Below are positions 44,213 to 51,905 of a stretch of DNA of 64,000 nt, piece by piece (position 1 is the stretch's first letter; each line of letters starts with the position of its first letter). The notes under the pieces are model-generated. The model worked only from the letters and a program-made list of their open reading frames with translations, was not told where the DNA came from and searched no databases. A program made the position numbers and the translations under genes. Origin of the DNA: Candidatus Krumholzibacteriota bacterium (GTDB lineage: Bacteria > Krumholzibacteriota > Krumholzibacteriia > JAJRXK01); NCBI GenBank assembly GCA_029262065.1, contig JAJDAC010000027.1:124001-188000 (forward strand), written 5' to 3'.

Positions 44213-45466
44213 ATGCTGACGCACGCAACGCCCCGGCCCCCCTCCAGACACACCGCAGCGTGCCCTGCCCTACTAGGCCTCCTGCTGGCGGTTGGCTGCG
44301 AACAGGCGGTTGAACCAACACCCCCCGCGCCCCATCCACTCTATTCCCGCACCGAGATTCTTCTGGGCAACGGAGAATTCGGAACATCTCCTGACGGCAC
44401 GCCCGCACTACAGGCAAGAACCATGACCCCGTGGCACGTGGCCGTTTCGTCGGCCGGGACCCCGTTTCTGACGGACTTCGAAGGTCATCGTGTCTTCTCG
44501 ATTCTAGACGGACGCATCGTCAGCGTTCTTGGAGGAGGCGGCGAAAACCCCTCGGGACACCCAGCTACCGGGCCCATGCCTGGAGAGTTGGCCTACCCAA
44601 CCCATGTGAACATTGTTGGTGATGATCTTCTCGTAACGGTAGGCGCTAGCCACGCGATCGTGTTGGCAAGCCTCGGTGAGAGCAGAATTGAACTCGTTGC
44701 AGGCGGTGTGGAAGACTGCCTAACTGAGCATTCGAGTTCCTTGATCACCTGCGATGGGCACGGTGGTGAGGGCGACCCTCCAATTGGCAGAACCCTATCG
44801 CACCCGACGTCGACAGCGCTCGACTCGCATGACGATCTCTATGTTAGCGAAGCCCACGGCAACCGGATCGTTCGGTTGAAGAGCACAGCAGACGGGCGGA
44901 GCCTGTCTTGGGAGCAGATTGAGATCGTCGTGCCGAGCAACCCGCCCGGATTTTCTGCCGACGGCCTCCCCGCGCGGGACACGCTCGTTTCGCTCGCCAT
45001 GCGGGACGACAATCCTCGCTTGGCAATAGGCGGTCGCCTGTTGATTCACGACGATGTTGTCTACTTCTGCGACACGGGAAACCACGTAGTGCGCAAGATC
45101 GAGAAGGGAGTCGTGTCGACAATCGCGGGCGGGGGGTTGGGACTGGACCAGGATGGGTTCCCGCTCCCGGGACACACCGGAGACGGAGAGCTAGCTACCC
45201 GGGCGACACTGACATTCCCAACTGATCTCGCTATGGATAGCCAAGGAAATCTCTTTGTCTCGGAGTTCTTCTACATCCGAAAAGTATCTCGCGACGGAAT
45301 CATCAATACGATTGCTGGATCGGATGATCGCATGGCTCCGATCACCGGTGCTGATCCTCTGGGGGTACGGATCGGGCCCATGGGACTTGCAGTGGACGGG
45401 GATGACAACCTGTACGTGAGCGATCTTGCCGCGAGGGGGCTACGCGTCATCTGGCGAAACCGCTAG
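44213..45466 (+). CDS. NHL-repeat lipoprotein (right member of divergent pair)
   Basis: 417 residues from the ATG at 44213; the frame is open upstream but the lipoprotein signal starts here. The signal ends LLAVGC and is followed by EQAVEP and a proline spacer. The NHL-type propeller includes SHPTSTALDSHDDLYVSEAH, LTFPTDLAMDSQGNLFVSEF and GLAVDGDDNLYVSD. The opening NGEFGTSPDGTPALQ parallels GESGASPEGTPAHLA of the left copy. Both probably face the periplasm or the outside. The last four bases overlap the end of the following convergent gene. Confidence 0.82.
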   Translation: MLTHATPRPPSRHTAACPALLGLLLAVGCEQAVEPTPPAPHPLYSRTEILLGNGEFGTSPDGTPALQARTMTPWHVAVSSAGTPFLTDFEGHRVFSILDGRIVSVLGGGGENPSGHPATGPMPGELAYPTHVNIVGDDLLVTVGASHAIVLASLGESRIELVAGGVEDCLTEHSSSLITCDGHGGEGDPPIGRTLSHPTSTALDSHDDLYVSEAHGNRIVRLKSTADGRSLSWEQIEIVVPSNPPGFSADGLPARDTLVSLAMRDDNPRLAIGGRLLIHDDVVYFCDTGNHVVRKIEKGVVSTIAGGGLGLDQDGFPLPGHTGDGELATRATLTFPTDLAMDSQGNLFVSEFFYIRKVSRDGIINTIAGSDDRMAPITGADPLGVRIGPMGLAVDGDDNLYVSDLAARGLRVIWRNR

Positions 45467-46248
45467 GGCTGCCCTCCGAACAAGCCGCGCAACCCAGACA
45501 TACTCGTTCGCGTCGTGGCCACGCCCCTGTTCTCGATCAGCACTTCCGCGCCCCAGGCCGCCTGCCCTTCCCAGGCACTGGGTGCGCACGCGACCAACCA
45601 CAGTTCCATTCTTCCGGGCTTGAGCGGGTCGAGAAGTTGACCCCTTATCGAACTCTCGAAGGACGAACCCTCGTCGTGCGAGTATGAACAGAATCCATCG
45701 CCAACGGAGGTCGAGAGATTCGTGTTTTCGACGTTATCGAAACCTCCGTAGTCTTGGGCAAGGCCGCCCGCCCCCACGATCAGGGTTTCCGACACCGAGA
45801 AGCTGCCATCTGCTTCGGCCAGAACCACCATCGGTACCAACCACACGTGCGGACTGGGGTGAGAATTGGCCACGACCGTCGCCGTCCATTCCGTTTCGCC
45901 CGGTCCGTCGGAACAAACAGCTAGGCGAACAGTCACCCGACCTGGAATCCGGCTATCGGCCAGTTGGCCCCGAACTTCAAACCTGATTTCCTCGCCAGGC
46001 ACCACGGGGGAACTGCAGTCTGCGGTCGCGTTGCCGCTGAGGTTACGAACGTTTTCGTAGTCTGTGATTTCGAACAAATCGAAGGCAACGGAGTCATCTT
46101 CTACGAGGAGTGTAGCCGTGAATCCGAAGTTACCAGGACTGGTCGCATCGACGGAGGTCGGAGTGGTCCATACGTGTGCTTGGCTCTGGGACGACGCGAA
46201 GGATTGCGTGGCAAGCAAGAACAAGAGGACCGTCTTGTACCGTGTCAT
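45463..46248 (-). CDS. Secreted protein made of two ~110-residue repeats
   Basis: 261 residues; GAGG upstream of the ATG; signal peptide ~1-24 (ending SQA). Two halves each begin HVW-x-x-P and share TLLVEDD/TLIVGAG, D-Y-E/F-D-NV-x-N, a Cys near the centre, RGQL-x-D-x-x-x-PGR and a closing V-x-L-x-V-C/W-L-V-A-C strand. They look like two copies of one beta-sandwich domain with a conserved cysteine pair. No family recognised; no sorting module. Confidence 0.68.
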   Translation of the reverse strand: MTRYKTVLLFLLATQSFASSQSQAHVWTTPTSVDATSPGNFGFTATLLVEDDSVAFDLFEITDYENVRNLSGNATADCSSPVVPGEEIRFEVRGQLADSRIPGRVTVRLAVCSDGPGETEWTATVVANSHPSPHVWLVPMVVLAEADGSFSVSETLIVGAGGLAQDYGGFDNVENTNLSTSVGDGFCSYSHDEGSSFESSIRGQLLDPLKPGRMELWLVACAPSAWEGQAAWGAEVLIENRGVATTRTSMSGLRGLFGGQP

Positions 46249-46273
46249 CGGTCATGCCTCACAGTGTGAGGAG

Positions 46274-46813
46274 TCATTGAACGACTCTGATCTTAGGGCC
46301 GCAATGCGAGTATGCACGCATCGAGGTTGCATCGGAACGAGTTTCTGAGTCATCGCCAAGCAATGATGCTACCTCGTCGACCGTCGCGAAGGTCGCGAGA
46401 TACCTCAGGAATCGATACGCGCTCTGCCAGTCGTTCGACCAATTGTGAAGGCGCGTGGACTCTTCTTCGTCGAGATCGGAGGTAGCTGCCTGTGCGTGCT
46501 CTGACAACCAGGTGCGCGCGCGAGTAAGAGTCAGTGCTGCGTTGTCCTCTGGAAAGTTGTCTTCCCATCGCCTCACAGAGCACCAATCGAGCGCAGCAGC
46601 GCGGGTTTGGGGATTCCAGTACAAGGAAGCGAGGGCCACTGGATGACTGTAGCTTCTCCATGGATCTCCGCCTCTCACATGCAGGGTTCCGTCGACGGCG
46701 TCGGTGGACCCTGCGCCAAGCACCCCATCGAGTTCGACCCCATCAATTCGGAAATTGATTTCCCCGCCGCGACACTTGGCCGGCGGTTTCACTGTTCCGA
46801 GTTGTGCGGTCAC
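46274..46813 (-). CDS. Hypothetical protein translationally coupled to higA
   Basis: 179 residues. Start is a GTG overlapping the higA stop (GTGA), so it is read immediately after the antitoxin. The middle is rich in Trp (RRWEDNF, LHNWSNDWQSAYRFL) and probably helical; the last 15 residues are not conserved-looking. No known toxin or immunity family was recognised. The codon-like pattern and the coupling support a real gene, but the region could also be decayed. Confidence 0.5.
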   Translation of the reverse strand: MTAQLGTVKPPAKCRGGEINFRIDGVELDGVLGAGSTDAVDGTLHVRGGDPWRSYSHPVALASLYWNPQTRAAALDWCSVRRWEDNFPEDNAALTLTRARTWLSEHAQAATSDLDEEESTRLHNWSNDWQSAYRFLRYLATFATVDEVASLLGDDSETRSDATSMRAYSHCGPKIRVVQ

Positions 46814-47112
46814 TTCGAACTGTACGGAGACACTTCTTCCTCGAGACGATTGCCCAGACGATCAACTTCTCGGTCCAGATCATAGTCCATCTGTAGCCCC
46901 AACCAAAAATCGGGAGACATGCCAAAGTACTTGGCCAAGCGAAGCGCCGTGTCTGCGGTCACGCGACGCTTCCCTAGAACAATCTCGTTGATACGCCTGG
47001 GTGGAACACCAATGTTGTTTGCGATCTGGTTCTGACTCAGACCCATAGGCTCGAGGAATTCTTCGAGTAGCACTTCACCTGGATGAATCGGTTCCAATTT
47101 CTTTGTAGGCAT
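46810..47112 (-). CDS. higA: HigA-type antitoxin / HTH-XRE repressor
   Basis: 100 residues; GAGGTCAGG lies five bases before the ATG. Typical HigA: PIHPGEVLLEEFLEPMGLSQ, the HTH IANNIGVPPRRINEIVLGKR, then RVTADTALRLAKYFGMSPDFWLGLQ. HigA neutralises HigB and represses its own operon at palindromic sites. The length and HTH are intact. Directly upstream is a higB gene lacking its central part, so HigA here may act only as a repressor. Confidence 0.9.
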   Translation of the reverse strand: MPTKKLEPIHPGEVLLEEFLEPMGLSQNQIANNIGVPPRRINEIVLGKRRVTADTALRLAKYFGMSPDFWLGLQMDYDLDREVDRLGNRLEEEVSPYSSK

Positions 47113-47124
47113 GATTGCCTGACC

Positions 47125-47268
47125 TCAATGGTAGTCGACGATTTCCACGTCGTTTGCATCACCGGATTGCCAACGAAAACAGATTCTCCATTGGTCATTG
47201 ATCCGAATGCTGTATTGCCCGACACAATTCCTCTTCAATCTCTCTTTGTCCCGGAACGAACGGATCAT
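47125..47268 (-). pseudogene. higB: higB toxin gene with internal in-frame deletion
   Basis: This 47-residue frame starts MIRSFRDKE, the usual HigB N-terminus, and then jumps to residues reading GQYSIRINDQWRICFRW and ending EIVDYH, the usual HigB C-terminus. Family members are about 92 residues, so about 45 central residues (helices and first strands of the RelE fold) are missing while the frame is kept. The stop lies 12 bases before higA, the canonical higBA order. The catalytic C-terminal His is retained, but a functional ribosome-dependent mRNA interferase is unlikely. Confidence 0.8.
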
Positions 47269-47277
47269 GAATGCAGT

Positions 47278-47297
47278 TTATAACGTATAACGTTATA
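47278..47297. promoter_or_regulatory. higBA operator candidate
   Basis: A perfect 12-base palindrome TATAACGTTATA (47286-47297) overlaps a second half-site TATAACG (47279-47285). The pair lies 10-30 bases upstream of the higB start, where HigA-type antitoxins bind. The sequence resembles the AACGTT-centred sites known for this antitoxin family. Confidence 0.65.
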
Positions 47298-47360
47298 TGG
47301 CCAGATCATTGTCGGCGCCAAAGCAGCCGATGTACGAAGCCGGTCAAGGTGTGAACCTTA

Positions 47361-47386
47361 TGCACCCGGGTAACCCGTTGCAAGAA
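47361..47386. repeat. Dispersed intergenic repeat, copy 3
   Basis: GCACCCGGGTAACCCGTTG followed by CAAGAA, between the higBA operator and the rightward lipoprotein gene. It matches copy 1 through the core CACCCGGGTAACCCGTTG without a mismatch. Confidence 0.55.
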
Positions 47387-47516
47387 TACGATTTGAGTTT
47401 TCTTCGCGGATCTCACGCGACACAGCCCGGCACATCGCTTGCAGCCACGGGACTCCGTACGGCTATGACCCGTGGGCTTCGAGACCCGGCATCCTCACAG
47501 TAGAGGTATCGCGACG

Positions 47517-49013
47517 ATGCGAGAGCGTTTCGATCGAATTCGGTTCCATCTTCTCTTTCCGCTGCTCATGGCGATGGCCTCGGCGTGCAACCCGACCGTC
47601 GACGCGGAGCTGTATCCGAAACGCATTTTGGTGGAATCGACCGACCTGTTTCGCGGTAACTACGGGAAACCCATGTTCTCCGTTTCCCCCGACAACCGGT
47701 GGCTCTTGTACGCACGCGAGGCACCCGGTGATTCGTTGAGATGGAGCCCGGAGTTCGTACTTCGGCATCTCACCGAGTCCACGGAACGCCTGGTCGAGCC
47801 GACCGAAGTCTACGGAGAAGACTTGTTCGACTTGTACCTGGATCTGGTTCGCTCCCATTGGACCAACGACGGACTCGTACTTGGGATCGACACAAACAAG
47901 TGGGCCATCTTGGAAACCGCGACTGCTCGTGTTCGCCGGCTCGAATGGAAAGACAGGCCAAGGCCTCGGCCCCCAACTGTCCACGAGCGCCACGAACACG
48001 CGGTTGGGATCGCCGGCAAGCAGGGCATTTTCGAGGTAGCTTGGGACGGGGAGTACTTCGGCAAGTACGCGTACCCCGTGCACCGGAACGAGGGCGGTGC
48101 CGCGCATCTGGAACGTACCGGCCCCGACGGCAAAATCGAGCGACTCCATACGAAGACCAGACCTGGCCATTCGTGGTCGATCAATGACCTCACGATTTCG
48201 CCGAACGGTCAGTTCCTCGCGTATCGCGGTACGTTGGGATCGACCCAACCCTTCCCCCGGATCGGGAGCATGGGGCGAAGCTTCCACGCGTTCATCTTCG
48301 ATATCGACCGTGGTCAGGAGCTGTACCTGGGACCGATGCGTAACATGTCTTCGGCACAGTGGAGCGCAGACGGCGGCACCTTCTACTTTGCCGAACTCAA
48401 CCCGTGGCATGAGCGGCAGATCTACGCCGTCGATTTGGATGTGCTTGCCGAACGCGATCCGGACCGAGGTGAGCTATGGGTCCCACCCGAGGATCGGCCT
48501 GTCCCTCCTACGCCGAAACTTCCCAACGTTGGGCCGGTCGTCGAGTATCAACTCGACGGTGTGACCTTCGAGTTCCCAAGTCAGTTCCTACTTTCTGAGC
48601 GACGCGGTCGCGTTGCCACCTTCTGGCACCCATTCAAGCACAGCGCGTGCGATGACGACCCGCTTGATGCAGATCTCTACATGGAGTTCGAAGTTCTCGA
48701 CGGGTTCATCCTCGACATACTGCCCACCGATGTCGCGTTCAACCGAACGGCAAAGGGTTACGACATTCGCATGACGCGCGGTTGGGGCTTGAAGGTCGAG
48801 CTCTCCGATAGCTGTCGATCGGAAGTTTGGTACCGCCCGCTGCAAGGAAACAGAACCCTGAAGATCACGCGCAGAATACCGCGGACGCTTCCACAGGACG
48901 ATCGAGAAGCCCAGTCGATCAACCCGACTTCCCAACTGGGGCGTTACGCCAGCGGCAGAATTTTCGAAGTGATCCGCGACTCGATTCGACAGCCCGAGTT
49001 TGACGGGCGCTGA
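47517..49013 (+). CDS. PD40/TolB-like propeller lipoprotein
   Basis: 498 residues from the ATG at 47517. The signal ends AMASAC, a lipobox-like site. The mature protein has several PD40-type strands (FSVSPDNRWLLYARE, LTISPNGQFLAYRG, AQWSADGGTFYFAELN) typical of TolB-like beta-propellers, then a C-terminal region (~350 on) with EFPSQFLLSERRGRVATFWH and two cysteines. No enzymatic motif. Function unknown. Confidence 0.7.
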   Translation: MRERFDRIRFHLLFPLLMAMASACNPTVDAELYPKRILVESTDLFRGNYGKPMFSVSPDNRWLLYAREAPGDSLRWSPEFVLRHLTESTERLVEPTEVYGEDLFDLYLDLVRSHWTNDGLVLGIDTNKWAILETATARVRRLEWKDRPRPRPPTVHERHEHAVGIAGKQGIFEVAWDGEYFGKYAYPVHRNEGGAAHLERTGPDGKIERLHTKTRPGHSWSINDLTISPNGQFLAYRGTLGSTQPFPRIGSMGRSFHAFIFDIDRGQELYLGPMRNMSSAQWSADGGTFYFAELNPWHERQIYAVDLDVLAERDPDRGELWVPPEDRPVPPTPKLPNVGPVVEYQLDGVTFEFPSQFLLSERRGRVATFWHPFKHSACDDDPLDADLYMEFEVLDGFILDILPTDVAFNRTAKGYDIRMTRGWGLKVELSDSCRSEVWYRPLQGNRTLKITRRIPRTLPQDDREAQSINPTSQLGRYASGRIFEVIRDSIRQPEFDGR

Positions 49014-49063
49014 CTGAGTCCGGTCGCTCCGACGTTGATTCAAGTCAACATCGGGACCACAAA

Positions 49064-49102
49064 TACCCGGGTAACTCGTTGAAAACAAATACCATTGTGG
49101 TG
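49064..49102. repeat. Dispersed intergenic repeat, copy 4
   Basis: TACCCGGGTAACTCGTTG then AAAACAAATACC, between two convergent genes. It differs from copy 1 at few positions through the A-rich part, and the similarity continues into a GTGG-containing flank. Confidence 0.6.
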
Positions 49103-49228
49103 GGAGTAGATGCTGCAGACGCACCGTCACGGACGCTCAACTAATCTGACCGGCGCACGGTCATCAGAGCGGATGACTGTCAGATCGGGCCGCGACTTTC
49201 AAACACATGGATGCCAAGCTCTAGGCGG

Positions 49229-51832
49229 TCAGTCCTGCCACACAATCTTTCGAGTCTGCGCCCAGGTGCCAGAACGTGCCTCCAGAAAGTACGTGCCAGT
49301 TCCCACCCTGCGCCCGGTCGAATCCTGCCCCGTCCACGTGACAGTCTGGGAGTCGGCAGAAAGGACTCCGTCGAACAGAGTCGCAACTCGTCGACCCCGG
49401 AGGTCATAGATCTGTACTCGGACACGCTCTCCGGGCGAACTGACCACCGCTCGAACGACCCCCCGAGCGGGATTGCCACTAGCCAGGCGCAACGTGGACT
49501 GGGCTTCCTTCACCTCGAACGTCAGAGGTCCCGCGGAACCCAGATACGAACCGCCCTGGCTTCGAGCTTCAACGAGAACACTCCAGATTCCCGCGTCGAG
49601 ACGGGTCGTGAACGTCACCGCTCCTGGTCGACTGGATCGAACCTCTCCGAGCACATCTCGAGTGGCCTCCTTGAGCACACGGTGCTGGACTTCGCCGAGG
49701 ATGCTTGTATCCCACGTAAGCTGCACCTGGCTTCCGGATACTTCAGATCGGAGGGCGAACACGGCAACCGAAACGTCGGTGATGTCCTTGAGCACCCTGA
49801 TTCGCCCCGAAAGACCGTTGGCCACGTAGATTCGGCCTCGTGGATCCGCGGCGAGATCCAGAGGGCGCCGAAGAGTCGCTTCAACCGCGGGAAGGTTGTC
49901 ACCGTTGTAGAGCGTGCTGCCGTTGCCAGCCACGGCGGCAATGAACCCGTCGGGGTCGATACGACGCACGCGGTAGTTTCCGGAGTCGGAGAAGTAGAGC
50001 GAGCCGTCGGGACCCATGTACAAGCCCACGGGTACGGAGATCTCGGCCGCGCTCGCTGGACCACCGTCGCCGGAGAACCCACCGGTCCCCGTTCCCACGA
50101 CGGTCGTGATTACGCCGTTGGTGTCTATGTGACGAATCCGGTGTCCCGAGAGTTCCGATATGTAGATCTCGCCGTTGGGAAGCACCAAAAGACCTCCCGG
50201 ACGATTCAAGGAAGCACTCGTGGCGGGCCCGCCATCGCCATGCCCTGAGAACCCACCGTCACCAGCAACGGTCTGAATGAGACCGCCACCGTCGATCATG
50301 CGCACACGATTGTTGTTCGTGTCTGCGATGTACACCGTGCCATGAGCATCCACGAAGATATCCTCCGGCCGGTCGAACGCGGCCGTTTCCGCAGGGCGAC
50401 CGTCACCGTTGTAGTTGTTCTCTCCGGTGCCCGCCACGTGATGTAAGTCACCGTTGGCGTCGATGACGCGGAGCCAGGACCAGGACGTGAGAACGTAGAG
50501 GGAACCGTCCAGGTGGAGCGCCAGATCCTTCGGTCGGCCCAATTGTGCGTCGATGGCGGGGCCGCCGAGGCCAACCGTACCATCAGTTCCGTTGCCAGCG
50601 ATCGTCGACACGAACCCATCGGCATCTATCTGACGGACCCGATTGTTCGAGACGTCGGCTACGAACGCCGTGCCGTCTTCGGCAAACACGATGTCCGATG
50701 GATCCTCGAAGCTAGCCTGGCTGATGTGTAGGCCATCTCCACCGTACCCAAAGGTACCGTTTCCGGCGAACGTGGAGACGGTTCCGTCGGGGTGAATGCG
50801 TCGGATTCGGTAAGTTGTGGTATCGGTGACCAGAAGGCTCCCGTCAGCCAGGTACTCGAGGTCACTGATCTTGCCGAACTGTGCCAGGGTGGCGGGACCA
50901 CCGTCTCCGGAGTAGCCGAGTGAGCCGGTGCCTGCGATGGTGGTGATGATTCCCTGGGAATCGACGTACCGAACGACACCGTTCCACGCATCGCCAATGG
51001 CCAGGCCACCGTTGGAATCCAGAGCCACCGCACACGGTTGACCGATCTTGGCCGAGGTGGCAGGACCGCCATCTCCCGTGTTCTCGACCGTGAAGCCAGT
51101 CCCGGCGATCGTATCGATCGTGCCGTCCAGCTCGACCCGACGAATCCGCCCATCGCTGGAGTCGGCAACGTAGATGCGACCCGCGCTGTCGAGAACGATA
51201 TCCTTGGGCGACTGGAATCGAGCGGCCAGCGCGGGGCCGCCGTCGCCGTACCCGCCGGTACCTGGCGTACCATCGCCGGCCACGTCGGTGAGAATGCCTT
51301 GGGGATCGATCTTGCGGACGCCGCCAAACTGCGTGAAGAAGAGACTGCCGTCACCCGCGAGCGCTGCTTCGAAGGGCGTCTGGAGAGTCCCCAGCACGGC
51401 GGGGCCGCCCGAGCCCATGGATCCGCTCACACCCCACTGTCCGGCGATCGTGTGGATGGTGCCGTCGGGGTCGATTCTGCGGATCACATCCGATAGCGTG
51501 TCGCACACGATCACGCCGCCGTCTTGGTCCACAGCGATTCCATTGGACGCAGCTAGATAAGCTTCGCTCGCTTCCCCTCCATTGTCTTCAACAAGCAGCG
51601 GTGGCAACCGGCCGGCGACCGTTTCGATGAGTCCCGACTCGATCTTGCGGACGACCTTGTTCGCGGTGAGATACACGGCGCCGGATGCGTCGACCGCCAT
51701 GTGGGAAACCCAGACCGTCGTTTCCGTGGCGGGGACGTTGCTCGGCAGGCCGCCACCGATGTACGTGTCGATGCGGAACTCGCTTGGCCCAGCCAACAGC
51801 GCGGCCACGATCATGTAGACGCTTTGGTGCAT
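49229..51832 (-). CDS. Twelve-repeat NHL propeller protein with variant FlgD-like C-terminus
   Basis: 867 residues from the ATG at 51832 (GGGA six bases upstream); a TTG two codons earlier is the alternative. Short signal sequence. Twelve NHL-type repeats follow (pattern I-x-T-V/I-A-G-x-G...G-D-G-G-P-A...L-x-x-P-x-x-(I/L)...D-G-x-(I/L)-Y-(V/I)-(A/S)-D), enough for two six-bladed propellers. After an Ig-like segment comes a FlgD/Ig module (SGNPARGVVRAVVSSPGERV, TWTGQDSTGRRVGTGTYFLEA). It lacks NPFNP and ends RKIVWQD rather than LLK. It may be a ligand-binding surface protein. Confidence 0.84.
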   Translation of the reverse strand: MHQSVYMIVAALLAGPSEFRIDTYIGGGLPSNVPATETTVWVSHMAVDASGAVYLTANKVVRKIESGLIETVAGRLPPLLVEDNGGEASEAYLAASNGIAVDQDGGVIVCDTLSDVIRRIDPDGTIHTIAGQWGVSGSMGSGGPAVLGTLQTPFEAALAGDGSLFFTQFGGVRKIDPQGILTDVAGDGTPGTGGYGDGGPALAARFQSPKDIVLDSAGRIYVADSSDGRIRRVELDGTIDTIAGTGFTVENTGDGGPATSAKIGQPCAVALDSNGGLAIGDAWNGVVRYVDSQGIITTIAGTGSLGYSGDGGPATLAQFGKISDLEYLADGSLLVTDTTTYRIRRIHPDGTVSTFAGNGTFGYGGDGLHISQASFEDPSDIVFAEDGTAFVADVSNNRVRQIDADGFVSTIAGNGTDGTVGLGGPAIDAQLGRPKDLALHLDGSLYVLTSWSWLRVIDANGDLHHVAGTGENNYNGDGRPAETAAFDRPEDIFVDAHGTVYIADTNNNRVRMIDGGGLIQTVAGDGGFSGHGDGGPATSASLNRPGGLLVLPNGEIYISELSGHRIRHIDTNGVITTVVGTGTGGFSGDGGPASAAEISVPVGLYMGPDGSLYFSDSGNYRVRRIDPDGFIAAVAGNGSTLYNGDNLPAVEATLRRPLDLAADPRGRIYVANGLSGRIRVLKDITDVSVAVFALRSEVSGSQVQLTWDTSILGEVQHRVLKEATRDVLGEVRSSRPGAVTFTTRLDAGIWSVLVEARSQGGSYLGSAGPLTFEVKEAQSTLRLASGNPARGVVRAVVSSPGERVRVQIYDLRGRRVATLFDGVLSADSQTVTWTGQDSTGRRVGTGTYFLEARSGTWAQTRKIVWQD

Positions 51833-51905
51833 ACTCAATCCCGCTGCGGCTACAGAAAAGGATAGGAAACGAGGCGCTCGCAGCCCACGGTACTCTCTCT
51901 TCAGC

